Shown here in pieces: positions 1 through 7,457 of a stretch of 18,546 bases of DNA; the stretch's first letter is position 1; the number at the start of each line of letters is the position of its first letter. The notes under the pieces were generated by a model, which did not search any database, was not told where the DNA came from, and was given only the letters and a program-made list of their open reading frames with translations. The position numbers were made by a program, and so were the translations under genes. Source of the stretch: DAOMOD01 sp964526035 (GTDB lineage: Bacteria; Pseudomonadota; Gammaproteobacteria; Xanthomonadales; BPKI01); assembly GCA_964526035.1 (NCBI GenBank), contig CAZGKE010000062.1, positions 1 to 18,546 of the forward strand, read 5' to 3'.

Positions 1-3
1 GCC

Positions 4-1449
4 CTACCCCGTCACCTCCCCCGCCGCCCGCCGCCCCGACGCGAGCGCCCCCTGCATCCAGCCATGGAATGCCGTGGTGTGCTCCCCGGCGAAGTGCAGG
101 CGGCCGACCGGGTCGGCGATACCGCGCATCAGGGTGGTCATCTGGCCGGGTGCGCAATAGGCGTGAGCGCCGCGCGCCCAGCGGTCGTCATCCCAGCACT
201 TGGACATGCCGCCCTCGACGTGGCCGCTGAATCCCGGAAACACCGACTCCACGTGCGCCACCGCGAAGCGCACGCGCGCCGCCTCGCCCATACCCGAAAG
301 CGACTGCGACGCCCTGCCCTTGATGTAGACGCCTACCAGATCGCGCGGTCCGCTTTGCGCGTGCGACCACAGCCAGATCTCCGACGGAAGGTCGGTGTGG
401 GCGAATCCGTTCATTCCCGCGGGCAGCCAGCCGCGTCCGCGCACCTGGAGCACCACCCGCGACAGCGAAATGTAGGGCAGCTCCAGCACGGCGCGACGCT
501 TCTGCGGCGGCAGCTCCGGTTCGATGGCGATGCGTCGCAGCACACTGAACGGCACGGCGATGACGGCGCGGTCAGCCTGCAGCGGCGCATCGCGACCGAC
601 CACGTAGGCGGACACCCCTTTGTCGGTTTGCGCGATGCGGTGTACTTGTGCTCCGTATTGGATCCGTGCGCTCAACGCCTTGGCAAACGCAGCGGGAAGC
701 TGGTCGTTTCCGCCGCGGATGCGCGTCAGCGCGGCGCCGCCCGTATCGGAGACGGCAATCTCGCGCAGGAGCCAGAGCAGACCTTCCGGGCCGCCTTCAC
801 TGTCAACGAAGCCCAGTCCGAGCAGACGATTGGCCATGCTGCTCAGGCCGCGCTCGCGCATCCACTCGCCTACGCTGTAGCGATCGAGCGGCGCCAGCGC
901 ATCCGGCGGCCATTCAGGCGAAGCGGCATCGCCGACGTCAGCGAACAGCGGGCCCAGCGTCATCCCCTGAAGACCGCCGATGCCCATCGCCCGCTCTTCA
1001 TCGCTCAGACCAGGCAGGTTGGAGACGTCCGGGTTGGCGCTCCTGGCGTGCGCAAGACGGTGACCGTCGATCACCGACAGCTGCTCGCCGTCGGCTGGGA
1101 AGAACGGCTGGAGCTGCAGTCCGAACTGGCGCGCATAGCCGAGCGTCAAATCGTGATCGGGCGGGATGCGCGCGGCGCCCGCCTCGGCGTAAAGTCCGTC
1201 GGCAAAACCGCGCAGCGTCTGCACGCGCCCGCCCGCGCGGCGCTGGGCCTCCAGCACGGTCACCGCATGGCCAGCGCGATCAAGCTCGTAGGCTGCGGCC
1301 AGCCCGGCCAGGCCGGCGCCAATCACCAGCACCCGCTGCGTCCGCGACGTCCGCGGCAGCGCTGCCGGCAGTGGCGTCGCCGCCAGATGACCGTAGCGCA
1401 GATAGAGCGCAGCAAGAACGGAAGAACGAAGGAAATCGCGACGTTGCAT
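4..1449 (-). CDS. Tat-exported flavin monoamine oxidase family protein
   Basis: FAD-dependent amine oxidase of the monoamine/L-amino-acid oxidase superfamily, expected to oxidise an amine or amino acid to the imine with release of H2O2; the substrate cannot be read from sequence. About 481 residues, usual for the family. The N-terminus has a twin-arginine-like motif (QRRDFLR, residues 2-8) before a hydrophobic stretch, so folded export to the periplasm is likely. The dinucleotide-binding motif VIGAGLAGLAAAYEL lies near residue 42, followed by a glutamate (VLEAQ) and GGRVQT. The C-terminal FAD signature FAGEHTTAFHGWMQGAL is present. I chose the ATG at 1449 because GGGGAGG sits 5-6 nt upstream and the Tat motif follows at once; the frame stays open to 1518 without a better start. 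Divergent from the VNG-repeat gene. Family call is firm, substrate unknown. Confidence 0.9.
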   Translation of the reverse strand: MQRRDFLRSSVLAALYLRYGHLAATPLPAALPRTSRTQRVLVIGAGLAGLAAAYELDRAGHAVTVLEAQRRAGGRVQTLRGFADGLYAEAGAARIPPDHDLTLGYARQFGLQLQPFFPADGEQLSVIDGHRLAHARSANPDVSNLPGLSDEERAMGIGGLQGMTLGPLFADVGDAASPEWPPDALAPLDRYSVGEWMRERGLSSMANRLLGLGFVDSEGGPEGLLWLLREIAVSDTGGAALTRIRGGNDQLPAAFAKALSARIQYGAQVHRIAQTDKGVSAYVVGRDAPLQADRAVIAVPFSVLRRIAIEPELPPQKRRAVLELPYISLSRVVLQVRGRGWLPAGMNGFAHTDLPSEIWLWSHAQSGPRDLVGVYIKGRASQSLSGMGEAARVRFAVAHVESVFPGFSGHVEGGMSKCWDDDRWARGAHAYCAPGQMTTLMRGIADPVGRLHFAGEHTTAFHGWMQGALASGRRAAGEVTG

Positions 1450-1636
1450 GGCACCTCCCCTGCCAGCGCAGTTCCCGCGGAACCGAGTCGCAGCATGCAC
1501 TCGATGAAAAGCGCGCACAAGTTTGGAGGGCCCGCACGCCTACCTGACCTCCGGCACTGAGCGCACTGCAGCTCGCATGTAAACCTTTCCGCGACCCGGA
1601 CGCATCCAATCCATGCCCATCCTGAAGGAGCACACC
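1450..1636. promoter_or_regulatory. Divergent intergenic region between amine oxidase and VNG-repeat gene
   Basis: These 187 bases separate two divergently transcribed genes and must hold both promoters. Ribosome binding sites are visible at both ends (GGGGAGG reading leftward, GAAGGAG reading rightward). I see no convincing sigma-70 boxes. A GGAACC (1479-1484) followed by TCGATGA (1501-1507) faintly resembles an ECF-sigma promoter on the plus strand, but it is too weak to call. Confidence 0.35.
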
Positions 1637-2296
1637 ATGTCCAAAGTCATGCTTTCACTGGCGACCGCTGTCGCCTTCATCCTTGCCGGCGCGGCGCACG
1701 CGCAGGACATTTCAAAGGTCAACGGCGGCATCCACATCGAATCCGGCCAGAAAGCCGGCGAGCTGAGCACCGTCAACGGCAGTGTCCGCGTCTCCGACAA
1801 CGCCGCGATCAAGTCCGCCGAAACCGTCAATGGCAGCATCCGCCTTGGCGACGGCGTGCAGGCGGAATCGCTTTCATCGGTCAACGGCGCCATCAGCATC
1901 GGCGCCGGCAGCCGCATCGGCAAGACTGTCGAGTCGGTGAACGGCGGCATCACGCTCGGCGAGGGCGGCGAAGTCGTCGGCGCCATCGAGAACGTCAACG
2001 GCGCGCTGCGCATGGAGGCCAACAGCATCGCCGGAAGCCTGCAAACGGTGTCCGGCAGCATCAATGTGGGCGCCGACGCGCGCGTGCTGGGTTCAATTAC
2101 CGTGAAGAAGCCGGGCGGCAGCTGGTTCGGCAACTGGGGCACGTCGAATGACCCCAAGGTGATCATCGGTGCACGCGCCGAAGTGACGGGCCCACTGGTG
2201 TTCGAGCGCGATGTCGAGCTGTTCGTTCACGAGAGCGCGCGCGTGGGCGAAATCAGCGGCGCCGAAGCCAAGCGCTTCAGCGGCGACGCCCCGTGA
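1637..2296 (+). CDS. Secreted VNG-repeat (beta-solenoid-like) protein
   Basis: Function not recognised. The 219-residue product starts with a clear Sec signal peptide (MSKVMLSLATAVAFILAGAAHA, cleavage after AHA at about residue 22). The mature part carries seven imperfect repeats of about 20 residues, each built round V-N/S-G-[GSA]-[IVL] (VNGGI, VNGSV, VNGSI, VNGAI, VNGGI, VNGAL, VSGSI), alternating with short hydrophilic, Gly-rich stretches. This periodicity fits a right-handed beta-helix and recalls bactofilin and DUF4097-type proteins. After the repeats come a Trp/Gly segment (GSWFGNWG) and a further beta-like stretch (KVIIGARAEVTGPLVFERDVELFV). The ATG at 1637 has GAAGGAG 7-8 nt upstream; an in-frame ATG at 1613 is less likely because it would put seven polar residues before the signal peptide. 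Periplasmic or surface location inferred. Monocistronic, ended by the terminator at 2338-2364. Confidence 0.8.
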   Translation: MSKVMLSLATAVAFILAGAAHAQDISKVNGGIHIESGQKAGELSTVNGSVRVSDNAAIKSAETVNGSIRLGDGVQAESLSSVNGAISIGAGSRIGKTVESVNGGITLGEGGEVVGAIENVNGALRMEANSIAGSLQTVSGSINVGADARVLGSITVKKPGGSWFGNWGTSNDPKVIIGARAEVTGPLVFERDVELFVHESARVGEISGAEAKRFSGDAP

Positions 2297-2337
2297 GCGA
2301 CGCGCAAGCGGACCGCGGTCCGCCGTCTGCAGCAATG

Positions 2338-2364
2338 AAAACGCCCGGCGTTGCCGGGCGTTTT
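2338..2364. terminator. Bidirectional rho-independent terminator
   Basis: A perfect 12-bp inverted repeat (AAAACGCCCGGC, then its complement) with a 3-nt GTT loop. The stem is GC-rich, with four A's on one side and four T's on the other, and further T's follow on the plus strand. It lies between the convergent stops at 2296 (plus) and 2391 (minus) and should end transcription from both directions. Confidence 0.92.
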
Positions 2365-2390
2365 CGTTTTCTTGCCTGCGCCAGGCCGCG

Positions 2391-3530
2391 TTACTCGAAG
2401 CCGTTGCCGAACATCTGCCCCGGCGTCCAGTTGCCGAAGGGAATGAAGGCCGGCCCGACGCTCTTGCATTCCATCGAGTCCTGGGTGCCGGGACCTTCGT
2501 TGGTGCGGTCGCGGACGCCGCCGCGGTAGTAGAGCACCACGTCGGTGCCGTGGCCCTGCGGACCGGCCAGATTCTCGCCATTGGCCAGGTTGTTGTGCAG
2601 AAAGGCGCAGTCGCCGAGGTTGTTGGTCGGCCGATCCGCGTACTCGCCGCTCTTGTAGATGGTGCCGAGCACGTCGACCATGTGAAAGTTGCGCCCGGAC
2701 TGGTTGGCCGGCGAGACATAGTCGAAATCGCCTGGAATCATGGTGAAACCGCGCCCGCTGAAGCGGTTGCGCACTTCGTAGGTGCGCGGGCCACCATCGG
2801 GACCGCCGCGGTGGTCGATCAGTGACGTGAACTCGACGTCCTGATCCACGCCATTGATGCTGAGCCGGTTGTTGGCGGCGCCGTCGATATCGAAATCGAG
2901 CCGCCAGTAGTTGTGGTGCCAGTGGGTGGTGCCGTTCAGCGTGCCGTTGGAGTTGCCGAAGCCCATGACCGGCGTGAAGCTGCCGTCGGCGAAAAAGCTG
3001 ATGCGCGAGCTGTACAGGTACCAGCCGGCCACGTACTGCGTGGTCAGGGTGACGTGGTCGCCGCCTTCCTCGATGGCGACCCCGGTGAAGCAGCCTGCCG
3101 GGCTCGGCACGGACTGGCTGAAGGGGCAGGTGCCGTAGGACGTGGTCGGGTGGTTGGAGATGTCGCAGCTTGTAGTAGCGGGCGTCACCGCCGAGGTTCC
3201 CAGCATGTTGCGCACCGCCGGTTCGGCGATAAACGAGGAATTGCTGTCCTTCCAGTCGCGGTAGCAGGTGCCGCTGGTGTACTCGGCGAACAGGATCGGC
3301 GAGTGCGCGGTCTTCAGCACCAGATAGCCGTTGTAGTGCACGTTGCGCACTTCCAGACCGGAGCCCTGCACGCCGGAACTCTGGCTGGGGCGCAGCCAGC
3401 ACATTTCCCACACCGGATCGACCGCGGGCCAGGACAGTTTCGTTTCGCTGCCGACGCAGACCGGGCTGGCCGCATGCGCGGCGCTGATGCCGAGCACGAG
3501 CAGTACGAGGATTGAGAGCAAGGATTTCAT
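2391..3530 (-). CDS. Secreted copper amine oxidase-like domain protein with GFE tail
   Basis: 379 residues with a Sec signal peptide (MKSLLSILVLLVLGISAAHA). The body looks like a shortened catalytic beta-sandwich of copper amine oxidase (CAO). HWHHNYWRLDFDIDGAANN (203-221) matches the CAO H-x-H copper motif followed by R-L-D-x-D-x-D-G-x-x-N. GWYLY (169-173) falls where CAOs have G-N-Y-[DE]-Y, keeping the candidate topaquinone tyrosine (Tyr171) but not the flanking Asn and acidic residue. VVLYYRGGVRD (331-341) aligns with the VLWYTFGVTH strand, with Asp341 in place of the third copper His. Asp95 (DWKDS) could stand for the catalytic base. Classical CAOs are much longer. The C-terminus ends in FGNGFE. 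The start overlaps the upstream lipoprotein stop (ATGA). The alignment is by eye and activity is unproven; it could be a non-catalytic relative. Confidence 0.6.
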   Translation of the reverse strand: MKSLLSILVLLVLGISAAHAASPVCVGSETKLSWPAVDPVWEMCWLRPSQSSGVQGSGLEVRNVHYNGYLVLKTAHSPILFAEYTSGTCYRDWKDSNSSFIAEPAVRNMLGTSAVTPATTSCDISNHPTTSYGTCPFSQSVPSPAGCFTGVAIEEGGDHVTLTTQYVAGWYLYSSRISFFADGSFTPVMGFGNSNGTLNGTTHWHHNYWRLDFDIDGAANNRLSINGVDQDVEFTSLIDHRGGPDGGPRTYEVRNRFSGRGFTMIPGDFDYVSPANQSGRNFHMVDVLGTIYKSGEYADRPTNNLGDCAFLHNNLANGENLAGPQGHGTDVVLYYRGGVRDRTNEGPGTQDSMECKSVGPAFIPFGNWTPGQMFGNGFE

Positions 3531-4126
3531 GATTCCTCCGGTAGGTAGGGGTCGTCGGGCGTGATCGGGCGAACCAATTCAGAATCGTAGAAGGGGTGGA
3601 CGACGCGGTCGGTCTGCAGATCGACGATCGCATGGATGATGCGGCGAACGCCGCCGTCGAGCGTCACCATGACGTGGATGCAGCGGCTGCCCGCGTCGCA
3701 ATACGGATCACCAGGCTCGCGGTAGGCGAAGCCGCCGAACCACTCGGCATCGGGGATGGCAGCGGAGCGGGCAAGCTGCGGATGCTTGCGAACCCGATCG
3801 AAGGCAATCGCCTGCTCCTCGTCGGTGCCGCGCAGCGCACGGAAAGGCTCGTCCTCGAACAGCAGCTCCTCGCCATCGAGACTGGACAGGCGACGCACGG
3901 CGATGCCACGCGAGTAGTCCCACAGGTGCTGCACCTGGCGACGCCGGTCCTCGCCGTCTTCCTTGTACAGCTCGGTGTACTCGCGCACCAGAAGGATCCG
4001 GTCACCGTGCCAGGGCGCGGCGCTGGGCGCGGCCACCCACGGGGATTCGTCTCGATCTGCGACCGGCTTGGTGGCCGCGCAGGCTGCGATGGCGCATGCG
4101 AACAGGGCGAGAAACAGGTGCCTCAT
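3527..4126 (-). CDS. Small lipoprotein, possibly CAO N-domain-like
   Basis: 199 residues with a lipoprotein signal: MRHLFLALFACAIAAC, lipobox IAAC, predicted acylated Cys16. The ATG at 4126 has GGAGG about 8 nt upstream and forms an ATGA overlap with the cytochrome stop; its own stop overlaps the next gene in the same way. No family was recognised outright. The C-terminal half (DEEQAIAFDRVRKHPQ, then FAYREPGDP, RCIHVMVTLDGG, HAIVDLQTDRVV) has the order of elements of the small alpha/beta N2/N3 domains of copper amine oxidases: an E-x-x-x-A helix, an EP motif, a central strand and V-D-L-x-x-x-x-V. Two cysteines (YCDAGSRC) may form a disulfide. I infer a membrane-anchored partner of the downstream CAO-like protein. 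The domain similarity is weak and by eye. Confidence 0.65.
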   Translation of the reverse strand: MRHLFLALFACAIAACAATKPVADRDESPWVAAPSAAPWHGDRILLVREYTELYKEDGEDRRRQVQHLWDYSRGIAVRRLSSLDGEELLFEDEPFRALRGTDEEQAIAFDRVRKHPQLARSAAIPDAEWFGGFAYREPGDPYCDAGSRCIHVMVTLDGGVRRIIHAIVDLQTDRVVHPFYDSELVRPITPDDPYLPEES

Positions 4127-5973
4127 GGCGATGCCTCCGCGCTGGTGCTGACCATGTCCACCGGCGGCGAGCGGCCGTAGTTCTCCCACAGCTGGAACAT
4201 GTATGCCCCGCGCGACTGATCGGCGGGACCGAAGTCCTGGTCGCGGTCACACATCTGGTTCTCGCTCGGGGTTGCGTTGTTCACCGCTTCGTCGCGCAGG
4301 AACTCGATGTATTCCTTGCTGGAGATCTGGAAGCGCAGGGTGGCGGTCACCGTGAGCGGCAGCGCCACGCTGCCGCCGACCGGAACCGTGTAGGTGGTGT
4401 CGTCCCAATGGGCCAGCACGCCGGGTCGCGCTTCCGGATAGGTGTAGCCGACCGGACGGATCTCCAGATCGCTGCCGCCGCTGAAGCCGGCCGGCGGAAT
4501 GCGGTTGTCCTTGGCGACGCAGTTGTTCAGCACGAAATGGAACAGCTTGCGCCCCGCGCCGTCATCGACGTCGCAGGTTTCGTTGCCGTTGCGGTCCCAG
4601 ATGCCCTGCAGCACCTCGTAGACCTTGGCCTGCGGATCCTCGGTCAACACCGCGGTGGCGGCGTCGTAGGCACCGCTCTCGAATACCTGCACGCCGTCGT
4701 TGTCGACCACGCGCAGGTTGAGCCACATGCGCCGACCTTCCGAGTATCCGGTGGGCAGCTTGTGGCCGGCGAGATTGGTGACGCGTACGCGCACCTGCAT
4801 GGTGCCTGGCGCGCCGTCGAAGGACTCCACGAACATCTCGATCGCGGCGCTGCGCTCGGTCAGCATCTCCACGGCCCAGCCGATGGTGCGGTCGAATGCG
4901 GCTTCGCGGTCGAGACCGTACTCGTCGCGCAGGATCGCCGGAATCCAGGTGTTGGCACCGACGAACTCGTGTACTGACATGTCGCCCGTGCGCGAACCCG
5001 GATCCTCGAAGTTGCAGGCGCGCGCGTCCTTGTCCTCGCTCTTGCGCATGTGGCAGTGCTGGCAGGTCTGTCCGCGCGGCAGCGCCGGGCGCTCCGGAGC
5101 GACGCTGCCGAAGCCGTCCCGGAACAGCGGTGCACCGAAATCGCTGTTCAGCCATTCGCTGAAGGTGCGCTCGATCGGGAACGGGATGCCGGTGTCGGTG
5201 CCGTCGCCGAGAATCAGCGTGCGCAGCGGTCCCTCGCTGGTATCGGGGGTGGTGACGTCGTGGCAGGTGCCGCAGAAATGCGAGGTACCGAGGAACGGGT
5301 CCTGCTTCCAGCCGTGCGGCGGCGGCAGCACCGGCGTGGTGTCGGAGTAGGCATGCGGACCCTTGCGGCAGGGTCCGAAGAACGAGCCCTGGTCGGTGAG
5401 GCATTCCTCGCTGTCATCGATCCACAGATTGCCGTTGCCGATGATGGTGGGTTCCCCCAGGGGCCCCTGCTCGTCGGCGCGATGGCAGAAATGACAGGTG
5501 ATTCCCGCGAAGTCGTTCTCGAAACCGTCGGGTTCGATCAGGCTGCCGCTGAGGCTGCAGCCGTTCTGGCCATTGATGACCGGCTGCTTGGGATCGCCGG
5601 TCTTGCGCACGCGGCCCGCAAGCCATCCCGATGGCGTGTGGCAGCGCAGGCAGTAGTCGCCGACCCCGGGGAGGTCGTGGTTGGCCACGTCGAGTGCGGC
5701 CCAGAACAAGGGGTCGCGGGTGGCGTTGGCCATCATCGATCCCGACCAGGTGGAGTGCGCGATGATCGGCGCATCCGCGGTCGCGAACGAGGCGCCGTGG
5801 CAAGACGAACACGCCTGCGGTTCATCGATCTGGACCGCCAGCCCCGGCTGGGTGCCGTTGGGCGTGAAATCGAGTGGCGCACCACTCTTGGGATGGGCAA
5901 GCACCAGACCGCCGGACAGCACCACCAACAGTACGGCGCCCACAGCAAAAGCCGGCGTTCTGGGTTTGAACAA
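4123..5973 (-). CDS. Exported pentaheme cytochrome c family protein
   Basis: About 616 residues with a hydrophobic N-terminal signal or anchor (FAVGAVLLVVLSGGLVLA). Five c-type heme motifs are visible, counted from the TTG start: CSSCH (55-59), CLRCH (108-112), CHFCH (160-164), CGTCH (234-238) and CQHCH (304-308). After the heme domain comes a beta-rich region opening with VRVTNLAGHKLPTGYSEGRRMWLNL, a block found in periplasmic multiheme cytochromes, and ending in ISSKEYIEFLRDEA...YMFQLWENYGRSPPV. It is expected to carry electrons in the periplasm; its partner is unknown. I prefer the TTG at 5973 because GGGGAG stands 7 nt upstream and the signal sequence follows; the frame is open to an ATG at 6078, which would add 35 unlikely residues. 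First gene of the three-gene operon. Confidence 0.88.
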   Translation of the reverse strand: MFKPRTPAFAVGAVLLVVLSGGLVLAHPKSGAPLDFTPNGTQPGLAVQIDEPQACSSCHGASFATADAPIIAHSTWSGSMMANATRDPLFWAALDVANHDLPGVGDYCLRCHTPSGWLAGRVRKTGDPKQPVINGQNGCSLSGSLIEPDGFENDFAGITCHFCHRADEQGPLGEPTIIGNGNLWIDDSEECLTDQGSFFGPCRKGPHAYSDTTPVLPPPHGWKQDPFLGTSHFCGTCHDVTTPDTSEGPLRTLILGDGTDTGIPFPIERTFSEWLNSDFGAPLFRDGFGSVAPERPALPRGQTCQHCHMRKSEDKDARACNFEDPGSRTGDMSVHEFVGANTWIPAILRDEYGLDREAAFDRTIGWAVEMLTERSAAIEMFVESFDGAPGTMQVRVRVTNLAGHKLPTGYSEGRRMWLNLRVVDNDGVQVFESGAYDAATAVLTEDPQAKVYEVLQGIWDRNGNETCDVDDGAGRKLFHFVLNNCVAKDNRIPPAGFSGGSDLEIRPVGYTYPEARPGVLAHWDDTTYTVPVGGSVALPLTVTATLRFQISSKEYIEFLRDEAVNNATPSENQMCDRDQDFGPADQSRGAYMFQLWENYGRSPPVDMVSTSAEASP

Positions 5974-6164
5974 GACGGGACTCCCCGAAGCTGACCCGCA
6001 AATGGCGGGCGAATAACCTGACAAGTATGCAGGATCGATGCAAATGCGCAACACGAGGTGCCTGCCATCGTCACTCATATCAATGCCGCGCGCCGGCCTC
6101 CTTCACTCGCCGCGAACCCGACCATCGCGTAGCATCGGCCTCCGTTTTCGGGGGAGGGCTGGCG
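5974..6164. promoter_or_regulatory. Divergent intergenic region, cytochrome operon / amidohydrolase pair
   Basis: These 191 bases lie between divergent genes and should carry promoters for both operons. GGGGAG at 5981-5986 (minus strand) serves the cytochrome TTG start, and GGGGGAGGG at 6150-6158 (plus strand) serves the amidohydrolase ATG. No operator or riboswitch was recognised. Confidence 0.35.
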
Positions 6165-7457
6165 ATGCGCCTGTTTGTCTTGATCCTGCTTTTGGCCTGC
6201 GCCACGGCGTCGCAGGCGCAGGAACGTGCTATTGCATTCACCGGCGCCATGCTGGTTCCGATCGAGGGTGAACGCATCGCCTCGGGCACCCTGCTGGTGC
6301 AGGGGGGGCGCGTGGTGGCGCTGGGCGCCGACGTCGCCCTCCCCGCAGACGCCGAGGTGCGCGACGTCAGCGGCCGCGTGATCCTTCCCGGCCTGGTCGA
6401 CACCCACTCGCACATCGGTCAGGTGGCGGGCGCCGACCGCAGCGGGCCCATCCAGCCCGACGTGCGCGCGCTCGATGCCATCAACGTGCGCCATGCCGGA
6501 ATCCGCAAGGCGCGCGCCGGCGGCATCACCACGGTCAACATCATGCCGGGCTCGGGCCATCTGCTGAGCGGGCAGACCGTATACGCCAAGCTGCGTCGCG
6601 GCAACAGCATCGAGGATCTCGCCATTCGCGACGCCGACGGCGACATCGCCGGCGGCATCAAGATGGCCAACGGCACCAACCCTCTGCGCGCCTCACCGTT
6701 CCCCGGCACGCGCGGCAAGTCGGCGGCGCTGATGCGCGCGCGGCTGGTCGCCGCCGAGGAGTACTGCGCCAAGGTCGCCGACCCGAAGCTGGCGGCCGAC
6801 AAGAAGCCGGCGCGCCACCTCGGCCACGAGGCCCTGTGCCGGGTGCTCGACGGCAGCCGCATCGTGCACCACCACACCCATCGACACGACGACATCCTCA
6901 CCGTCATCCGCATCGCCCGCGAGTTCGACCTGCGCGTGGTGCTGCACCACGTCAGCGAGGCCGGCGCGGTGGCGAAGGAGATCGCCGAAGCCGGCGTGAT
7001 GGCCTCGATCATCCACGTCGACAGCCCCGGCGGAAAACTGGAAGCCATGAACCTGCTGCCCGACAACGGCCGCCGCCTGGCCGAAGCCGGCGCCCTGTTC
7101 GCGTATCACAGCGACGACCCCATCACCGATTCGCGCCTGTTCCTGCGCCAGGCTGCGATGGGCGTGCGCTTCGGTCTCGACCGCGACAGCGCGCTGGCGG
7201 CGATGACCATCAACGGCGCGAAGATGCTCGACCTCGAAGACCGGGTCGGCTCGCTGGCGCCGGGCAAGGACGCCGACTTCGTCATCCTCGACGGCGATCC
7301 GCTGAGCGTCTACACCCGCGTACTGGAAACCTGGATCGAGGGCGAGCGGGTCTTCGATCTGTCCGATCCCGAAGACGCGCTGGCCGCCACCGGCGGCTAC
7401 GGTGCCGGCCGCGACGCGGTCGCCACCGACGTCATCCAGCTGGAGGGCATGCAATGA
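6165..7457 (+). CDS. Exported metal-dependent amidohydrolase (COG1228-like)
   Basis: 430 residues with a Sec signal peptide (MRLFVLILLLACATASQAQ). An imidazolonepropionase/prolidase-like member of the amidohydrolase superfamily: an N-terminal beta-sandwich (ALGADVALP...VILPGLVDTHSH), a TIM-barrel core and a C-terminal return to the sandwich (GSLAPGKDADFVILDGDPL). Probable metal ligands are His81 and His83 (THSH), Lys166 (GGIKMANG, possibly carboxylated), His237 or His239 (HHHTHRH), His261 or His262 (VVLHHVSEA) and Asp317 (YHSDDP). Hydrolysis of a cyclic amide or a peptide-like bond in the periplasm is inferred; the substrate is unknown. GGGGAGGG 6-13 nt upstream fixes the ATG at 6165. The stop overlaps the next start (ATGA), so the two paralogues are translationally coupled. 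Confidence 0.9.
   Translation: MRLFVLILLLACATASQAQERAIAFTGAMLVPIEGERIASGTLLVQGGRVVALGADVALPADAEVRDVSGRVILPGLVDTHSHIGQVAGADRSGPIQPDVRALDAINVRHAGIRKARAGGITTVNIMPGSGHLLSGQTVYAKLRRGNSIEDLAIRDADGDIAGGIKMANGTNPLRASPFPGTRGKSAALMRARLVAAEEYCAKVADPKLAADKKPARHLGHEALCRVLDGSRIVHHHTHRHDDILTVIRIAREFDLRVVLHHVSEAGAVAKEIAEAGVMASIIHVDSPGGKLEAMNLLPDNGRRLAEAGALFAYHSDDPITDSRLFLRQAAMGVRFGLDRDSALAAMTINGAKMLDLEDRVGSLAPGKDADFVILDGDPLSVYTRVLETWIEGERVFDLSDPEDALAATGGYGAGRDAVATDVIQLEGMQ

Noticed and set aside
1479..1507. ECF/RpoE-like promoter (GGAACC, about 16 bases, TCGATGA)
   Set aside because: Only a partial match to the consensus and about 130 bases from the start codon; common by chance at this GC content.
64..1560. 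A 498-codon open frame on the plus strand
   Set aside because: Antisense to the flavin amine oxidase, Arg/His/Gln-rich with no recognisable domain; a by-product of high GC codon bias.
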